Below, piece after piece: positions 1 to 13,200 of a DNA stretch of 64,000 bases. A program made the translations under genes and the position numbers. Every line of letters begins with the position of its first letter. Position 1 is the first letter of the stretch. This stretch comes from Rhexocercosporidium sp. MPI-PUGE-AT-0058 (taxonomy: Eukaryota > Ascomycota > Leotiomycetes > Helotiales), in NCBI GenBank assembly GCA_020746875.1, contig JAGTJL010000021.1:744001-808000 (forward strand). Reading direction: 5' to 3'. The notes under the pieces were generated by a model. The model saw only the letters and a program-made list of their open reading frames with translations. It did no database searches and was not told where the DNA came from.

Positions 1-813
1 TCAAATCAATCGTATTCTGCACCGCCTCCGTAACATTCGAGAAAGTCGTCCCAGCACCCGGACTCGAGATACTAGGCGTATCCTCTGTAGTGACACCAAT
101 GACAGCAAGTTCGTACTGGGGATAGATATGGAACGGCTTGATAGTGGCATTCAGAATGCTGTTGTTGGAATGGATATTGGCGGAGATAATGGGGAAGGTG
201 AGGTTCGAGAGGAAAGCGCCGAGTTTCTCGGGGCCGCCGTCGAATTCGTGGTTACCGAGTGTCATGCCATCGAAGCCCATTTGATTGAGGGTTTCAGCGA
301 TTTTCTCGCCGCCGTAGTAGGAATAGAAGAGTGTGCCCTGCATAGGTGGTAATGGAGGTTAGCAATTGTAAGACGGAGAAGGATGAGGGGATAGGTAGGT
401 AGGACGAACCTGGAACTCATCGCCGACGTTGAGGAACAAGCTGTCATTATGTCCTGGTCTCGTCTCCTCAATCACAGTCTTGACTCTAGCATAACCACCA
501 AAACATCCCAGCGTCTTATTTGTACAATCCGTTCCCGAGGAGCGGAACTCGTCTAAGTGAGCGTGGACATCATTGATATGGTAGAAAGCTGTCAATTGAG
601 ATGTCAGTAATTTGTTTCTTCTGCGCTCTCAACTCCACCAACTCAATTGAAAAGAGGGCAAGACTCACAGATATTGTAGTTCCCCTGCGAATCAATAAAC
701 CTCTTCCCCAAATTCCTCTTGCTATGCAAAGAATCCTCTTGCACTTGAGTAGAAGCGGCACCGACTAACAGCGCCGACGCAACAATTGCCGATCTAGACT
801 GTGTGAACTTCAT
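1..813 (-). CDS. Secreted 5'-nucleotidase / metallophosphoesterase, partial
   Basis: This is the N-terminal part of a calcineurin-like metallophosphoesterase of the 5'-nucleotidase/UDP-sugar hydrolase family, cut by the left window edge. Exons read 813-669, 588-410 and 337-<1, joined in frame through GTGAGT and GTTCGT donors. The start at 813 gives a signal peptide (MKFTQ, then a hydrophobic Ala/Val/Leu stretch ending near TQ). Family metal-site motifs follow in order: HINDVHAH, a GD box in LNVGDEFQ, and GNHEFDGG. After these comes SANIHSNNS, typical of the metal-binding domain. The product is expected to hydrolyse extracellular or vacuolar nucleotides to nucleosides. The C-terminal substrate-binding domain lies outside the window, so family assignment is firm but exact substrate is not. 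Confidence 0.88.
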
Positions 814-3800
814 GACTGATTGCCTGCTCGCTTGTGAGACAACTCTCAATCCTTCAAACTCAAAACACTAGAAACATTCAGAACAGCGCGTCGCAAAATA
901 TATATCCCATCCCTCAGCCTTCCCAAGCTCCCCCCCGCCTTGCCTTGCCTTGCGCACCCACCTTCCCACTTCCCACCTGCCCATCCCCGTCATCAAGTAA
1001 CAAACTCCTCTTGGCACCTCTCCGCCGAGCAATCCCATCTCCGTCCGCAAACCACCCAGTCTAACGGTCCTCAACCCTCTCCATCCAATCACCACCTCAC
1101 CTCCCATCATCCCTCCAAAAACATTCCTCAACCGAGGACAATCTACGGCCATCCCGCTCTTGGCATCGATGTAGCCAAGACCTCCTCCCTATCGCACGTG
1201 TATGCCACCTGCCTATTCAGTCGCTCTACCAAGTTCTTCTTCTCTCCCTGGATTCCTGGTCGAATTCCTCGCCAAAATCCTTCGCCTCCTCTCACCAATT
1301 CCCACACCTGCGACCATGCAGCTGTCCAGCTGTGCGCCAATCAGATGCACACGTCGAGAAAGGTGTGGCTCATATCGAGTAGTCGCCTGCTTCAAGGGAC
1401 GCAAGGCTGAGAGTTGAGTAGAGCTGACCTGAGCTGAAGAAGTATGGTTTTACTCCTCGCTCATTCCAGAACTTTTCCTGGTGATCGTAGGATTCCTCTA
1501 CCTACGGAATCTGCCACAAGAAGTGCAGAACTCTAATCTATAAGCAAGCTAGACCTTACCCCATCCCTCTCTATTCATGTATAAAGAAGTTCCTCAACCC
1601 TGATCTACCAAGCAAAATACACAGCCTGAGAAGTTCAACTTCAACATCAACTTCTTAACCTCCCTTCCTCCCCCTTTCTCGCCTGCATCTCGAAACGCCT
1701 GAATCTCCCCCCCAAAAAGACTAAAGAATTAAGAGCCGATCCCCGGCCACGTCCTATCACATCGGAGTTCTCCACGCTTCTCCTCTTCCCCCTCTCTCTC
1801 CCTCCTTGAAAGCTCCTTCCCTTCTTTGAGCCCTGCCGCCTCCGCCAAGAATACCAAGAACACCAAGAATACCAAGAACACCAAGAATACCAAGAATACC
1901 AAGAAGCCAAGTAACCAAGTAGCCAAGTAAGATAAACTACAATAGACACCCAGGTACAGCAGTAAACTCAGCTCCAACCTCTCCTCGGTTTGGCTGGATC
2001 CTCTTCTAGACATGATGAGTGATTGGTTGCTTCAAGATCAATGCGAAGGGGAGTGAAGCGGAGTGAAGGGGAGAGATATATAGATAAGTCAGAGTAGCAA
2101 ATGGAATGTGATGTGATGAATTGAATATATCTTGAGTTTGACAACGTTGCGCCATACAAGTCGAATATACATGATCGCTGTCCACGAATCTAAAGCCTGA
2201 TTAATCAATGCACTGGCGCCAAAACCAATTTTGCACGCGCAAACTAATTCCTCCAAATCCTTCATCTAGATCAATCCCCTCCAACACCGACGCAGCAAAT
2301 TACACTTCAGGATACCATTCATCTCATGCAAGACCTTCTCTAACACCTTGACGGCCATCAAGCATGTGTCACGCCACCCACGACGACATGCCCATGGTCC
2401 TATACCAATCACACCCCGAACCTAGACAGCAGTTAGCTCGCACTCAACGCAATGCGTAACTAGGGAAAGAAAAGTCAATAAGGGAATATCCTGTACGTGC
2501 ATGTAGACTCAAAGCAGAGTGATGAAGCGGGGGTGTATGTACGGACAATCCTCTGGAAACTTGATCCGGCGAGTGCTGGAGCTCGACAATCCATGGAGTG
2601 GAGATATTGAAGCAGGAAAAGAAAAAAAGTGATCCGACCATGCCTGTTGGCTTCACGACATGGTTGTGGCAAATCCTTCATCAACTGGAATGGCGCTGCG
2701 TATCCTTGGAGGATGGCTGTTCATTTTGAGATTTGAAATCTGTGGTCGAATGTGAAATAGACTTTTGGCTGAAAGACGAACAGACATTGATCGCAGGCCT
2801 CGGTAAATGATCCTTGATATATCTCGGGCATACCTTGTACTTGATTCTATGATTTCTTTTTGGCTGGACTGCCTCTTGCCAGAGCAGTCGAGGTGAAGCA
2901 AAACATTCCTTCAAGATGTGCCGAAGAGTTGACAGCAGTGTTGAGATGGTCGTAGTAGGCGTTCAAATCCCAAGTCTTGGTCCTTGAGGCTGTAAAGAAG
3001 TGCTATCCGGCTGTCCTAAGGGAAATCCATTCCGGCTTGAAATCCATGATCCAGTCTAGAAGACAACACTGTACCTGTGATAAGTGCGCCAAGTGAGTCA
3101 GTACTATCCACGGCGAATCGATCTCCATTGGACCTCCATGTGGAAAAGAGTAAAAATGATGTAGCTGAAGATTCCAGTTGAAGTGGGCCAGCGCATGTGC
3201 GGAGATATATACAAACTCCTCGTCGTCCTGCTGCCTGGTCGGATGCAATCGCGCTCTATCAATCTCAAATTACCCACCAGGAAGTAGAAAGATGCAGAAG
3301 ATAAATCCAGGCAGTAAATCCAGTGAGCAAACGATCCAGACAGCAGGTGTGAGGGTATCCAAGAAACCAGCAAAAAAAAAGAGATCAAAGCCAAGGAGCG
3401 CCCCAACGGCCTGTGCAATGCAATCACTAATGCAATTGACAGCAGAAACCGTGCATAATCGTATCCTTCGTTCTCCCGTGATCCCGGTTCGTAAAGACAT
3501 CAAGGCAGCTATGCTGTATCCATATTCACCTCTTTTTCAAAGGCTGAGTGTAAACCGAAGATCGATCCAAGTCCTAAAGTAGGTCTCGCAAAGGACAGGA
3601 TATGGAATCCAATTTGGTATGAAGACCATCCTAGATCTGGAAATCTGACAAGAGTGCAATGTTGCGACTCGACAAGGTCTGATAAAACACTGTGAAATGC
3701 CCTCTAGATTGGTCTGGGTTCCATGACTGGGCACGTGTCCGGCAATAATTCAGGCAAGTTCAAGGGATCCCAGGAAAAGAAGCTAATGAAAAACGCCAAC

Positions 3801-3866
3801 AATGCAGGTCGATAGAAGGTCCTCCTAATGCGGAATGCATAGACAAGTCAAACGGAAACGGAAATC
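814..3866. other. Intergenic region, no supported gene
   Basis: About 3 kb between the divergent start side of the 5'-nucleotidase and the 3' end of the RfeG gene. It holds pyrimidine-rich tracts (about 900-1100 and 1560-1820) and a 9-bp minisatellite (1845-1929). Several 60-150 codon open frames occur on both strands (for example 940-1410 plus, 3104-3427 minus). They have no recognisable domain, no convincing splice structure and overlap one another, so none is called. Confidence 0.5.
1845..1929. repeat. 9-bp minisatellite, unit like CAAGAATAC
   Basis: Roughly seven to nine imperfect tandem copies of a 9-bp unit alternate between AAGAATACC and AAGAACACC, then decay into shorter CAAGTA-type units. 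Read on the minus strand it encodes an artificial Leu-Val-Phe repeat, which explains the long open frames there. The array sits in a non-coding stretch. Confidence 0.9.
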
Positions 3867-5041
3867 CTAGCGGCGTCCGCTACGGTGATGCCTGTCACGG
3901 ACCTCTGGGTCCCTTTCACGCTCACGCCTGGACGACGTGTTGGAAGTGGCGGGGGCGTTGGAGGACGAAGCTAACGGAGGTTGGCTGCTGTATGTCTCCT
4001 GGTATTGTCGACTGTTATCATATGCGTCCTGAGTATCATACGAGGTGCCTGAAACGGGCAGGACTAAAAAGTTAGACACGAATCTTTTTCGAACAGAACA
4101 CTAAGAAATCGGCAGGTGAGTGTACGCACCCTGCCCACGGCCATAGTAGGGGTCGTTTGGCTGTGTGGGGTAACCTTGTTGTTGAACTTGCGTTGATACT
4201 GGTCCAGGCTGGCTAGAATAGTAGTTACTCCTTGGATCAGGTTGTTGATATGATGGGCTTGGGGCATATTGGTTGCTCCTTGGCACACTGACTCCGGACT
4301 GGACAACAGGGACTGTCGACCGCAGGTCCGCTCCGGCAACATAATAATTATTATCCTGAACGGCATATCCAGGCTGTGCATATCCTCCACCAGCCGGCTG
4401 GCCGTAGGACTGCTGTTGGTACTGGGGACCACTGTCATATACTCCCTGTACGGCTGGGGTTGGAGCCGATGAATATCCTGGGTTTGCTCCTGGCACTTGC
4501 TCCGTGGGTCCATAGTATTGTCTGGACTGATGCGTGGTGGAATCACGGTAGCCCACTATAGGTGTGTTAGATTTTCGCGCTTTACCGTCCGAGTCTCGCA
4601 TGGAGATACCATTTGAAGGTTGGCCTCTTGAAGCGGTAGCTCTGCGCTCTGCTTCCCATCTATCAGAATCTGCCTTCAGATCTGCGATCATAGCCTGTTG
4701 TTGGAGAGGTTAGTAAGAGCCCTTTGTAGTGTGTCATGAGGGTGCGATATTACGGTCGTGAGATTCCGGTAGGCGGTGATGAAGTAGCCCGTCTGGACTT
4801 GTCGAGTTGTGGGGTTCTGGACAATTATTAGCATGGTTCGATGGAGATGATAGGTGCATCTGCGAGGGCCTACCTCGTAGTTGCCCGGCCGTACGAGAGC
4901 ATCGTTCCCCAGATAACGGCAGATGTCGGCCGTGATGACCTCTCTGTCGATGCCATCTTTGGGAACGAAATACTCATTCGTACGAGCCGAAGCCGCTGCG
5001 ACTGCGCGTCTATCGCGTTCTCTGTTGTCTCTGCCCGACAT
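3867..5041 (-). CDS. rfeG: RfeG-type transcription-associated protein
   Basis: Four exons (5041-4874, 4816-4754, 4694-4130, 4048-3867) join to 978 nt, 325 residues. The conserved N-terminal part matches fungal proteins annotated as transcription factor RfeG: a basic MSGRDNRERDRR start, then DGIDREVITADICRYL, GNDALVRPGNYE, TGYFITAYRNLTT and MIADLKADSDRWE. The rest is low complexity, rich in Gln, Tyr, Pro, Gly and Ser, and ends in an Arg/Glu/Asp-rich tail. Two adjacent acceptors (TTTTTAG and TTTCAG) precede the last exon and both keep the frame. I chose the second, so a five-codon difference is possible. The molecular role of the family is poorly defined; nuclear regulation is inferred from the name and composition. 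Confidence 0.9.
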
Positions 5042-7770
5042 GATTGAAATGAGGTGGTCGATGGAAGAGTGGTAAGGTAAGGAGAAAGAAAGGAAGACCA
5101 CGAAGTAGGAGGGACGGATGGATGGCTGAACAGATGGAGATCACGTAGACCAGGCAGCCTTGGAGACAGTGTGGTAGGACAGAGATCTGGGAGGTTGAGC
5201 GGGAAGGAAAGCCAGGCAGGAAGAGAATCAAAATCCAACGTGTGAGAACCGGAGTGAGTGAGCGACAAAGAGGAGGGGGGCGGGGGGGCCTCGAAAGAAA
5301 TAGATCCAGCGGCGGCGGCAGTCCTGTGGTATGGTCTGGTCACCTTGGTTGGTCTTGTTTGGTCTGCCGGTCCTGAGTGGGTTGACTGCCCTAGCCAATT
5401 ATCCGGAACGGTGACTCCAAAGGGGAGAGAGATGCGCGAGTGACTGGCAGCTGAGAACGGGGACGGGGGACGTGGGTTGCTGCTCTGTTGTGAGGTGGCC
5501 GTCTCGAAGGATGGGCTGAGGAGGATGCTGAGTGGTGGTTGAGGTTGGAGGTTGGAGGTTGGAGGTTGGAAGGTTGGTGGGAAGGTGGGAAAGGTGGTGG
5601 GAGGACGGAGGAGAGAAGAACCTTGGCTGTGCACTGGTCCAAATTGGGTCTAGATGCACGCCGCTTTTGCAGTGCAGGCGTAGCGTAGAGAGTGCAGACT
5701 CGCGTGGCGCTCGGTGGCCGCTGCTCTTACGAATGCTTCGTCAACAGGACTTTTCCGCCTTCAGCTCGCTCGTCGTCTCGTCTCCTCTCTTCTCTTCCCT
5801 TCTCGTAAGCTGTCAATCAACACCACTCCAATATCGCAAGGGACACCGTGTCTAGGCTGACAGTAGCACAGTAGCTAAGGATTCCGAGGCTGTGGAGAGT
5901 GGCGGTACGGAAGCTGCGTTGTTTGGAGGATGATCGGCGTTGCCCTCTGCCGTGCTGTGCTGTGATGCGGAGGTAGTACGACAGCGGGAAGGGAAGATTG
6001 AGTCCAGTGGGAATACAGTTCAACGGCACACTTTAGCAGTGTGTGTATGTATACGTGTGGGATTTGAAAGCTGATGAGCAGAGAAAATCCTCAATTCAAA
6101 AGCCAGAAAAGCCGTGGTAGGCAACTCGGTACTTATGGAACGAGAAGATGTATGAAAACTGGACCTTCTCTCGAACTATCGGACCGTGAACTCCCAACGC
6201 CAGATCGAGGTCCTAGCACAGTCCGGAGTACCAGTCAGTCAGTACAAGAATGGCGAGGCAAGGCAAGGCTGGCTTGCTGGCGGGCAATTCTCCTAGTCAA
6301 GTCAAGTCGAAATCCTTTTTGCTTCGTCAACAGTAACCAAACTTCCTGCAGTCTGCAGTCTGCACTCTCCTCTGCATTCTTGCGGATCCTTAATGCGATC
6401 CCTTCAGTCAATGTTGGGGTGGGCTGGCTTCTGACCGCCACTACTGTACTTCGATACCCCTCCTCCTGCCTGCATGCTGCGCAACGTGGGCAATCTCTGA
6501 GCCAGACGAAAGGGGACCTCCTTCTGTTCCTTTGTACAAAGCAGGATCTTTCCTCTAGCGAGGGCTGATATACCCAGAGCTGCAACTCTGCCCTTCTTGC
6601 TCTGGCTGCTCCTGGCCTCAAGGGGAAGGGGAAAAAAGAATAACCTTTTGCTTGATTTCATTGGATTTCATGCTACGTAATTGTGTGTATAAACATCATC
6701 TGAAGCTGCGGCCGCTTTGTTGCTTGCCTCGGTTTGTTTCGCAGGGCAAGGCATCCTGTCTGTTCGGTCCTGTGTTATCTTGACTTGACTTGTCTTGCCC
6801 TGTCTTGTCCTGTGCGGGCAAAGCAGCCAGCAAAAAATCGAAGACGTGGGAGGTCGGTCGCGAATGTGGCGGCGGCCGCAGGTTGGGTAGGCACGCATCC
6901 CGGCCTGATCATGCCCAACTTTGTCACACGTCCACACCCTGATTCGCTGCCACTTCCACGTTCACCTCCACCCATGATAAAACCGGGCAGCCTGCTTGAA
7001 TTAAGAAACCAAAAAAAGTCTGCTAGACACCAACCTCAAATGCGGCTGTAAGTTAGTTATTTTCCCTAGATTTTCTGAGTCGAATCTTGTGCTACGTCAT
7101 GGTAGACGCTGTGATGTGAGTGTCACTTTTTGCGAGCTTGTTACAGTCGAAGAACTTGAGAGAGGATACAACTGCACATACGAGTAAGTGAAGCGTCAGA
7201 TTTCATTGTGTCGGTCTTCAAAGCAGCACTCCTCGGTGGCAAACAACGTACTCGGCTGCCGATTGTCGCTGCAAGAGGCACACGGATCAGCAGAGGTGGA
7301 CAGCTTGACTTCCTGTTTCTCGTCTGATCTGACCCAAAAAACGCTTCGACTCATGTAGCCAGACATGCATGCCCAGGGAAAAAAACTACCCACTCGAAGA
7401 AATTTCGCAAGTAAAGGGTGCGTCTCCCCGGTGTACACACCCTGAACTTGCATCGTCGGATCCATAATGCACAGTGGTCAACCCGCATTCTGTGCATTGA
7501 TATCCCTCAAATGGCTGCAGGGCTGGACCCGAACGAGGTTCTGTTCTGGAAAAGTGCTAGGTTTGACAGGGCAGCCGGCGGCGGATACAGACTCAACCCC
7601 CCAAAAAGCGTGGGCACGTTGAAAGAGAAATTGCCGAAGCTACTTCCTAGCTGTCGATCCGGGTAGATTCCCGTCTTGAAGAGGTGACATGCCCAGACCA
7701 AACTTGTGGCACCTCACGATAGGGGGAAACATGCGGTGAGCACAAGTCGAGAGTGAACCTGGTAGCCCTA
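5042..7770. other. Intergenic region with purine/pyrimidine-skewed tracts
   Basis: This 2.7 kb lies upstream of rfeG and downstream of the polymerase eta gene. The first 600 bp are strongly strand-skewed (C/T-rich on the rfeG strand), as is usual for a fungal promoter and leader. The open frame 4870-5634 on the minus strand is this leader read through into rfeG and is not a gene. A 7-bp tandem repeat occurs at 5541-5576. Frames such as 6074-6568 plus and 6235-6621 minus overlap each other and have no domain. Confidence 0.5.
5541..5576. repeat. 7-bp tandem repeat GGAGGTT
   Basis: About five near-perfect copies of GGAGGTT/GAGGTTG in tandem, inside the skewed upstream region of rfeG. On the rfeG strand it reads as an AACCTCC pyrimidine-rich repeat. 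Confidence 0.85.
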
Positions 7771-10287
7771 TCATCCAAACGCCAGTTTGCTTTGCCCTTT
7801 CTCTGCCTTGCCCAGACCCGTCTTCTTCTTACTTATATTCCCTGCTCCTGTTGGCTTCTTACTAGTTGCCAATGTTGCAGATTTTGTGTTTTGGCCAGAC
7901 CTCCCGCGGTCTTTATCGTGAAGGTCTTTGGCAAAGTGCCAGTCTTGATGATTTTGTAAATCATCAGCGGACGCAAAGGCCTCTTCGCAACGGTTACACA
8001 TGTAGCCTGTGACATGTCGTTGGTGAAGGGCCGGTGTGCCGGCCAAAGCAGGGCTTTCGTCGAACGCTCTGGTTGCCTCGTGGGAGACAGGCAGCGAGGT
8101 TGGCAGCCCTCTGTATGCCTCGTCCCCCCCATCTAAAGACGCACTGCCGGTTAAGTCTTGCGCAGCTCCAAAGTCCTCATCATGCTCATCAGTGCTGTCC
8201 GTTTTGGCGAAGAACCTCTTGATACCCGATGATGTATCGATTCGCCGCCTTTTATCTGGCCTATCTGAGCCAGTCTCGCCTACATCTGCTTCCCTCACAC
8301 CTGTATTTAGCGCTTTAGCTTCGTTACCTTTCACCAAGAATGCTCCAATCCCCATGTTCCCCGATACCCCATCTTCGAAGCCACCTACACTGAGGCTCAG
8401 GTTCGCACATGGCCAGACCCTGCCTTCTAATATGATTTGGCCTAGAAGATTCTTGGCAAGCTCGAATAGCCCCATTTCATCTATCTTCTTTCCAGAAGGA
8501 ATTGGGCTTTGCCGGCTTTTCGTCTGGCCGCCTTGACGATGATGTAGGTTGATAGTCCTTGGCCTCCGCTTGTTTTCAAGGACACCCTCTTCAACCAATC
8601 TTGAATATATGTCTGCGGCAAAAATCCGGAGCCAACGATTAGCTTGCTCTGGTGTGTTGATGGTTGGCCTAAAGGATTTCGCTGAGAGCATAGATTTTAT
8701 TTGGGTTCGAGAGTTAACCTAGTGACGGAGTCAGCATTTGCATTGAGCCTCGACCAGGCCTAAGCAATTGGATGGCCAATAAGAGAACAGATCATACCTC
8801 GCTGAAGTCTTTGCCGCGAATGATGGAATGAACCCATGCACCTGTTTCGTCTCCAAGTCTTTGCTTCAGCTGTTCTATCGGAACAGGTAGTAGCTCGCTC
8901 ACTGTCTCCGTATTGAACGCCTCGGTCATACTGTCTCCTAGCTTTCCACCTAGGCCGCCTGTTGCAGCCCAGTTAGACAGTACTCCGAGGGATATTTCAA
9001 GGGGTCATCCTTACGTATCTTGGTAAATTTGAAGTCCGAGAGGAATTTCTGAACGGCGCGATTTCGTACGATAGTCTGCGCGTTTGGCTTTTTGTGAGCT
9101 GAGCCCAATTTTGCCAACATCTTGTTCTGCGCGATACCCGCAGAGCAGGTATACTTTAGATTGTTTCGAACGGCTGCACGAACATTGCGGACAATTTCTG
9201 AGCCAATCAAAATGGCTACATCATCCCAATCTGGATCATCTTCCTCTGTTTCGTCTGCATCTAGATCAACAAGAGCATCGGCATGCCAGTCTAGTCTATA
9301 TTGTTATTTGCGTTAGCATATCTAGGCCTAAGGGTCACGAGACAAAATTCCAAGCTTGCTGAATTTCTGATGGTGCCTGACCAAACCTGATGTCCCATGG
9401 CCATCCCAGATAGGATTCATCTAGACTGAAGGCAGCCCAACTTCAGGTACCATAGTCCCAGGATGGAGCTTGTGGCCAGGGTCAACATAGTGTGGAAGAA
9501 TAGTGTTAGTAGCCGAGCCGAGTTAAACACATAGAAACGAAAACTTACGCAGTAGTGGGCGGCAAAGGCAAAAATTCTAAGGGGTCGTCGTATGGAGCTG
9601 GCCCTCGCAATTCCTCATATCTCTCCAATAATTCCGCATGGATCTGTGCTGATAAGTCCATAAAGACTTCATCTATGCTAGCCTTCTCGACCTTCTGTAA
9701 GCTTTCCGGCAACGACTCCTTGATGCATTTCAGAATTCTACGGGACTCTAAGCGATATGGGTCAAGGGAAACTTTGTGCGTAGCAATATTACTGGCAGCA
9801 TCGTCGTGGTATGCCCACTTCTCATCGCCTTCGCGCCAGGTCGCGACATGCTGCAGAAGTATGTTCGGACAGAGTTTTTTGGCTTCGGTAGGAGATACAT
9901 GGCGAGCGAGTTTGAAAGCCCGAGCCGGGTAGTTGATGGCTATTAGACCTTGCCTGTATTTATTCCCACTTAGCAAATATCCATCTCATCTGAAGACTTA
10001 GCAGGGCAGGATCGCGGCTTTGGACCGCAGAAACAGAAATGGCGATAGATGGACTGAACTTACCACTGCTGCACAGCAAGTGGCTGATCCTCTTTCACAC
10101 CCAGCCTAACCATCTCGCACTGCGCGTAGAATGCATCCAGGTCCACATGCGCAATGACTCTCAAAGGGCATGTCGTCGCCGATACTGCCAATTGTGACAG
10201 CTGCCGATATGTGAACTTCGATTTCTTCCTGCGTGTTTGACCATCAGATAGCGGGGAGGAGACCTGGAAAGGTTGCGAGGAAGACAT
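7771..10287 (-). CDS. RAD30: DNA polymerase eta (Y-family translesion polymerase)
   Basis: Five exons (10287-10064, 9953-9549, 9295-9015, 8958-8798, 8718-7771) total 2019 nt, 672 residues. It copies DNA past UV photoproducts in the nucleus. The catalytic core is visible: HVDLDAFYAQCE with metal-binding D49 and D51, the NYPAR fingers motif near residue 82, and SIDE (167-170). The thumb and little-finger regions follow, including GLGGKLG. An RFF motif inside SSGIKRFFAK near residue 520 resembles a PCNA-interacting peptide. A UBZ ubiquitin-binding zinc finger follows near residues 598-618 (CNRC ... HQDWH, C-x2-C/H-x3-H), and the chain ends in a basic tail QSKLAFG. The domain order matches fungal Rad30. 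Every intron has GTAAG/GTATG donors and the frame closes exactly. Confidence 0.96.
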
Positions 10288-13200
10288 TGTCCTGATTGTA
10301 TCGATGTGACGATGTCCAGAAAGACTGAGATATAGGAGACGGTATCGAAGTAGAAGAGCTTTGTAAAGTTGGTCGAGGGATGCTCGAATCGATAGGCTTT
10401 CGTGGCTTGTCTAGGAATGTCAACGCCCAGAAGGCTCATAGATTTGCTGGGTACCTTTCATGATGAAAGCACGCTGCTGTTGAGGAGTATCAAATTGAAC
10501 CCCCATGGTGTTGTCGTTGGTGGGCGTCGAAGTTTGGGAGATTTTGGGAGACGCGAGCCGCGTTCAAGCGGGGTCCTGGTTCGCGTTAATCCCTCCAATA
10601 ATCGTGTTGTCATACAAGTCGCATCTACTATTTTCAATGCACACTATGGATTTCATATTAAAAGATATTTTGTCCTTGATGTGACTTTTTGGTATTTCTT
10701 GTATTATGTTTGTTACTCTTTTACTTATCCGTCTTTAATCTCCATCCAAAGATGACTTTCCTTTCTGTCTTCCGCAATCCTGCTATTCTAGGCGCTCTCA
10801 ACATCTCAACCCTCCTGGGAGTAGGAGGAGGCACATAAATCCTCAGATCACACATGATACAGTTATCAGAAGACCACGAGGCAAGAATGGTACGATCCCA
10901 CAAAGTTCCTTGATTCCTCCTTGCCAGCAGTTGCCCTATGCTATGTTTTGTCAGAATTGGTAAGGCTCAATTCCCAACCCCTCTTTCTGCATCCAATATC
11001 ACCATGCGAGCAAGTGCATGTGGCTGCTTCCCGCCCGCAGAAAATCGTTCTTATCTTGGACGGATCAAGATCGTGGCGTTCTACCTCGTGCCGAATGTGT
11101 TCGAATTCGTCATGCGCGCGCTTCAGATGAAACATTCTAATAGCGATCACGACAGGACGAACTCGAGGGCACACTTCGCGGGCACATAGGCTTAATTGAA
11201 GAAGCCCTTGATCGTCTTGAGGGAACGGCAACGGAAGCAGACCGTGGAAAGAAGATGTAGGTTTCCCCCCCCATTAAGATACCCGAGAATATGATCAAGT
11301 AGTAACATTGCTTAGGAACGAGGTCTACGGGAAGAGAGGACAGGATGACAAGTAAAGTAGCCAGCCCCACTAGATTGGCTTTTTGGTCTCTTGTGGATGC
11401 GCAAAGGTTTTCAATCGCACTGTATGATAGGTTGGCAACAATATTGTGGTTGTTGGAGATTTCCAAAAACGGTTGCCGTCCCGTTGTGCAACCACATCAC
11501 ACTGCAGATAGATAATCCCGTCTGAAAAGTAGTGTGTGTCCGAGTCAGGGTTCCACCACACCCTCATCAATTTTGAGGCTCCGCAGCTGGAAAAGTTATG
11601 GGAGATTAGTGGTCATGTTTAACCTTAGCCCATGGTCCTAAACCCTTATAGCCGTTGCGTTCCCAAAATCCAAACTCGCGGGCTTTGCCTTCCTCCAAAC
11701 GTCCATTGAACTTGATGAATACTTCCAGATGCCCCCAGATCTACGCAAGGGCGTCAACAATGCCCACGTGGCTTCGAACTACCGATTACAGAGAGTTTTT
11801 CAAATGCAATTGCTCGTTGAGGCCTCCTCGGAAGGCTGAGTTTGCAATGAGGGGGCGAACGACATGGCTCTGGTGCCCTGGCGAAGGAGTGAGACCAAGG
11901 CGAAGACAACAACAACAACAACAGCGACAACAAGCACTAAAGACTCAATCCTGGTTGCTCTTCTGACTGGTGAAGTCTTATTGGGATTTTAGAAACGTTG
12001 AATCCAGGGATGAAGTCGACGCTAAGCTAGAGACTCGGAGTGTGCGTTTCTTGGGCGCAAGAGTCCCGACAAGGCTGGGAGATGTAAGTATCCTCATAGC
12101 TCAACAGCATGTGCCAATCTGTCATCTGACGTGAATCTAATGCAGAACATTGTCGATCTCAAGGGTCCATGTGTCACGATGGCTCAAGGTTGGATCATGG
12201 TAGACATGGCGGCCATCATCAATCTGCAAGCCACCATAGAGCTTCCGAAGAACATTTCCCCAGGACCCCACTGCGCTATACACATGAGGCTTGCAGCGTG
12301 GCTTGGCTGGAGGATCAATTGGCATGTCGACGATACTGGGAGGCGCTTGCAGGAAGAAGTAGTCAGATGGTACATATCTGCGATGTCGGCCGTCGCCCTG
12401 CTTTCGCAGATATACTTGTTGGGACATCAAAGCCGGTACATATCACTGAGACTCACCGGACCTTGATACGAACGACTCACGATCACGGTGAACAGTTTCG
12501 TCCAAGCTCGTTGCCGATGACGATTTGTCGGTCCAGCACCCAGACTAGCGAACAACTACGTCGATGTCAACACTAGCCGGGCGAGCCATCCACTTTGCAC
12601 TGTATGAGACTGCTGCGCGTAGGCAGTGTTGGATCTGTCCACATGGCCATATGCATCCCCGTTTCTAGTGCTTGAGTATTGGATATTGAAATAAGCTTTA
12701 GCATGTTATAACCAAGATCATGATCGCCTTGTACATCGGGTAACCAAAGCTTCGCCGCCCCTATGTAATGATCAGCTAAGTATTGCAGAGCACAGCAAGA
12801 CAACGGAATGGTATGGAAGCTCCTGCGGAACAAGAAGAAGAGTCATGCAACTCAAAGTTACTTGATGGGCACATCGTGGGTAATGACGGAGGCACGAGCA
12901 CCGCAACGATACGTTTACCTTTAACGAACTCAACTTTCTACATCTCGTCAACTCTGAGCGACTGAGCTATGATAAGGCTGCTGCATAGCATATGGGACCA
13001 ACTGGGTTGGGTTTCGGGAAGGACCTACCAGGGTACCAAATCCCCACCGCCCAGACTGAAGCTATTCACTGTCGTCAACAGTGCGTAGTTGGCCCAGACG
13101 ACGCTGGCTCACCGCAAGTCAACAAGGCTGTGCGGTGCCGAACCACCACGTGGATATGTCCACGATGCTTCATTCCTCTGCTCCGAACGACGGAGTTTCC

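Noticed and set aside
1845..1929. Regular array that could be mistaken for CRISPR
   Set aside because: Units are 9 bp without unique spacers, and the DNA is fungal.
3104..3427. 107-codon minus-strand hydrophobic frame
   Set aside because: Overlaps two other open frames on both strands, has no start context, no domain and no exon partner.
4870..5634. 254-codon open frame on the minus strand overlapping the start of rfeG
   Set aside because: It is rfeG leader read through in another phase; composition is low-complexity Pro/Ser/Thr and it conflicts with the well supported four-exon rfeG model.
6074..6568. 164-codon plus-strand frame in the rfeG-RAD30 spacer
   Set aside because: Overlapped by a 128-codon frame on the other strand, no domain or splice support, composition like the surrounding non-coding DNA.
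10941..11231. Minus-strand C2H2-like zinc-finger fragment
   Set aside because: HIRHEVERHD and later Cys residues look suggestive, but no full Cys2His2 finger or neighbouring domain exists in any frame; kept only as a note in the intergenic entry.
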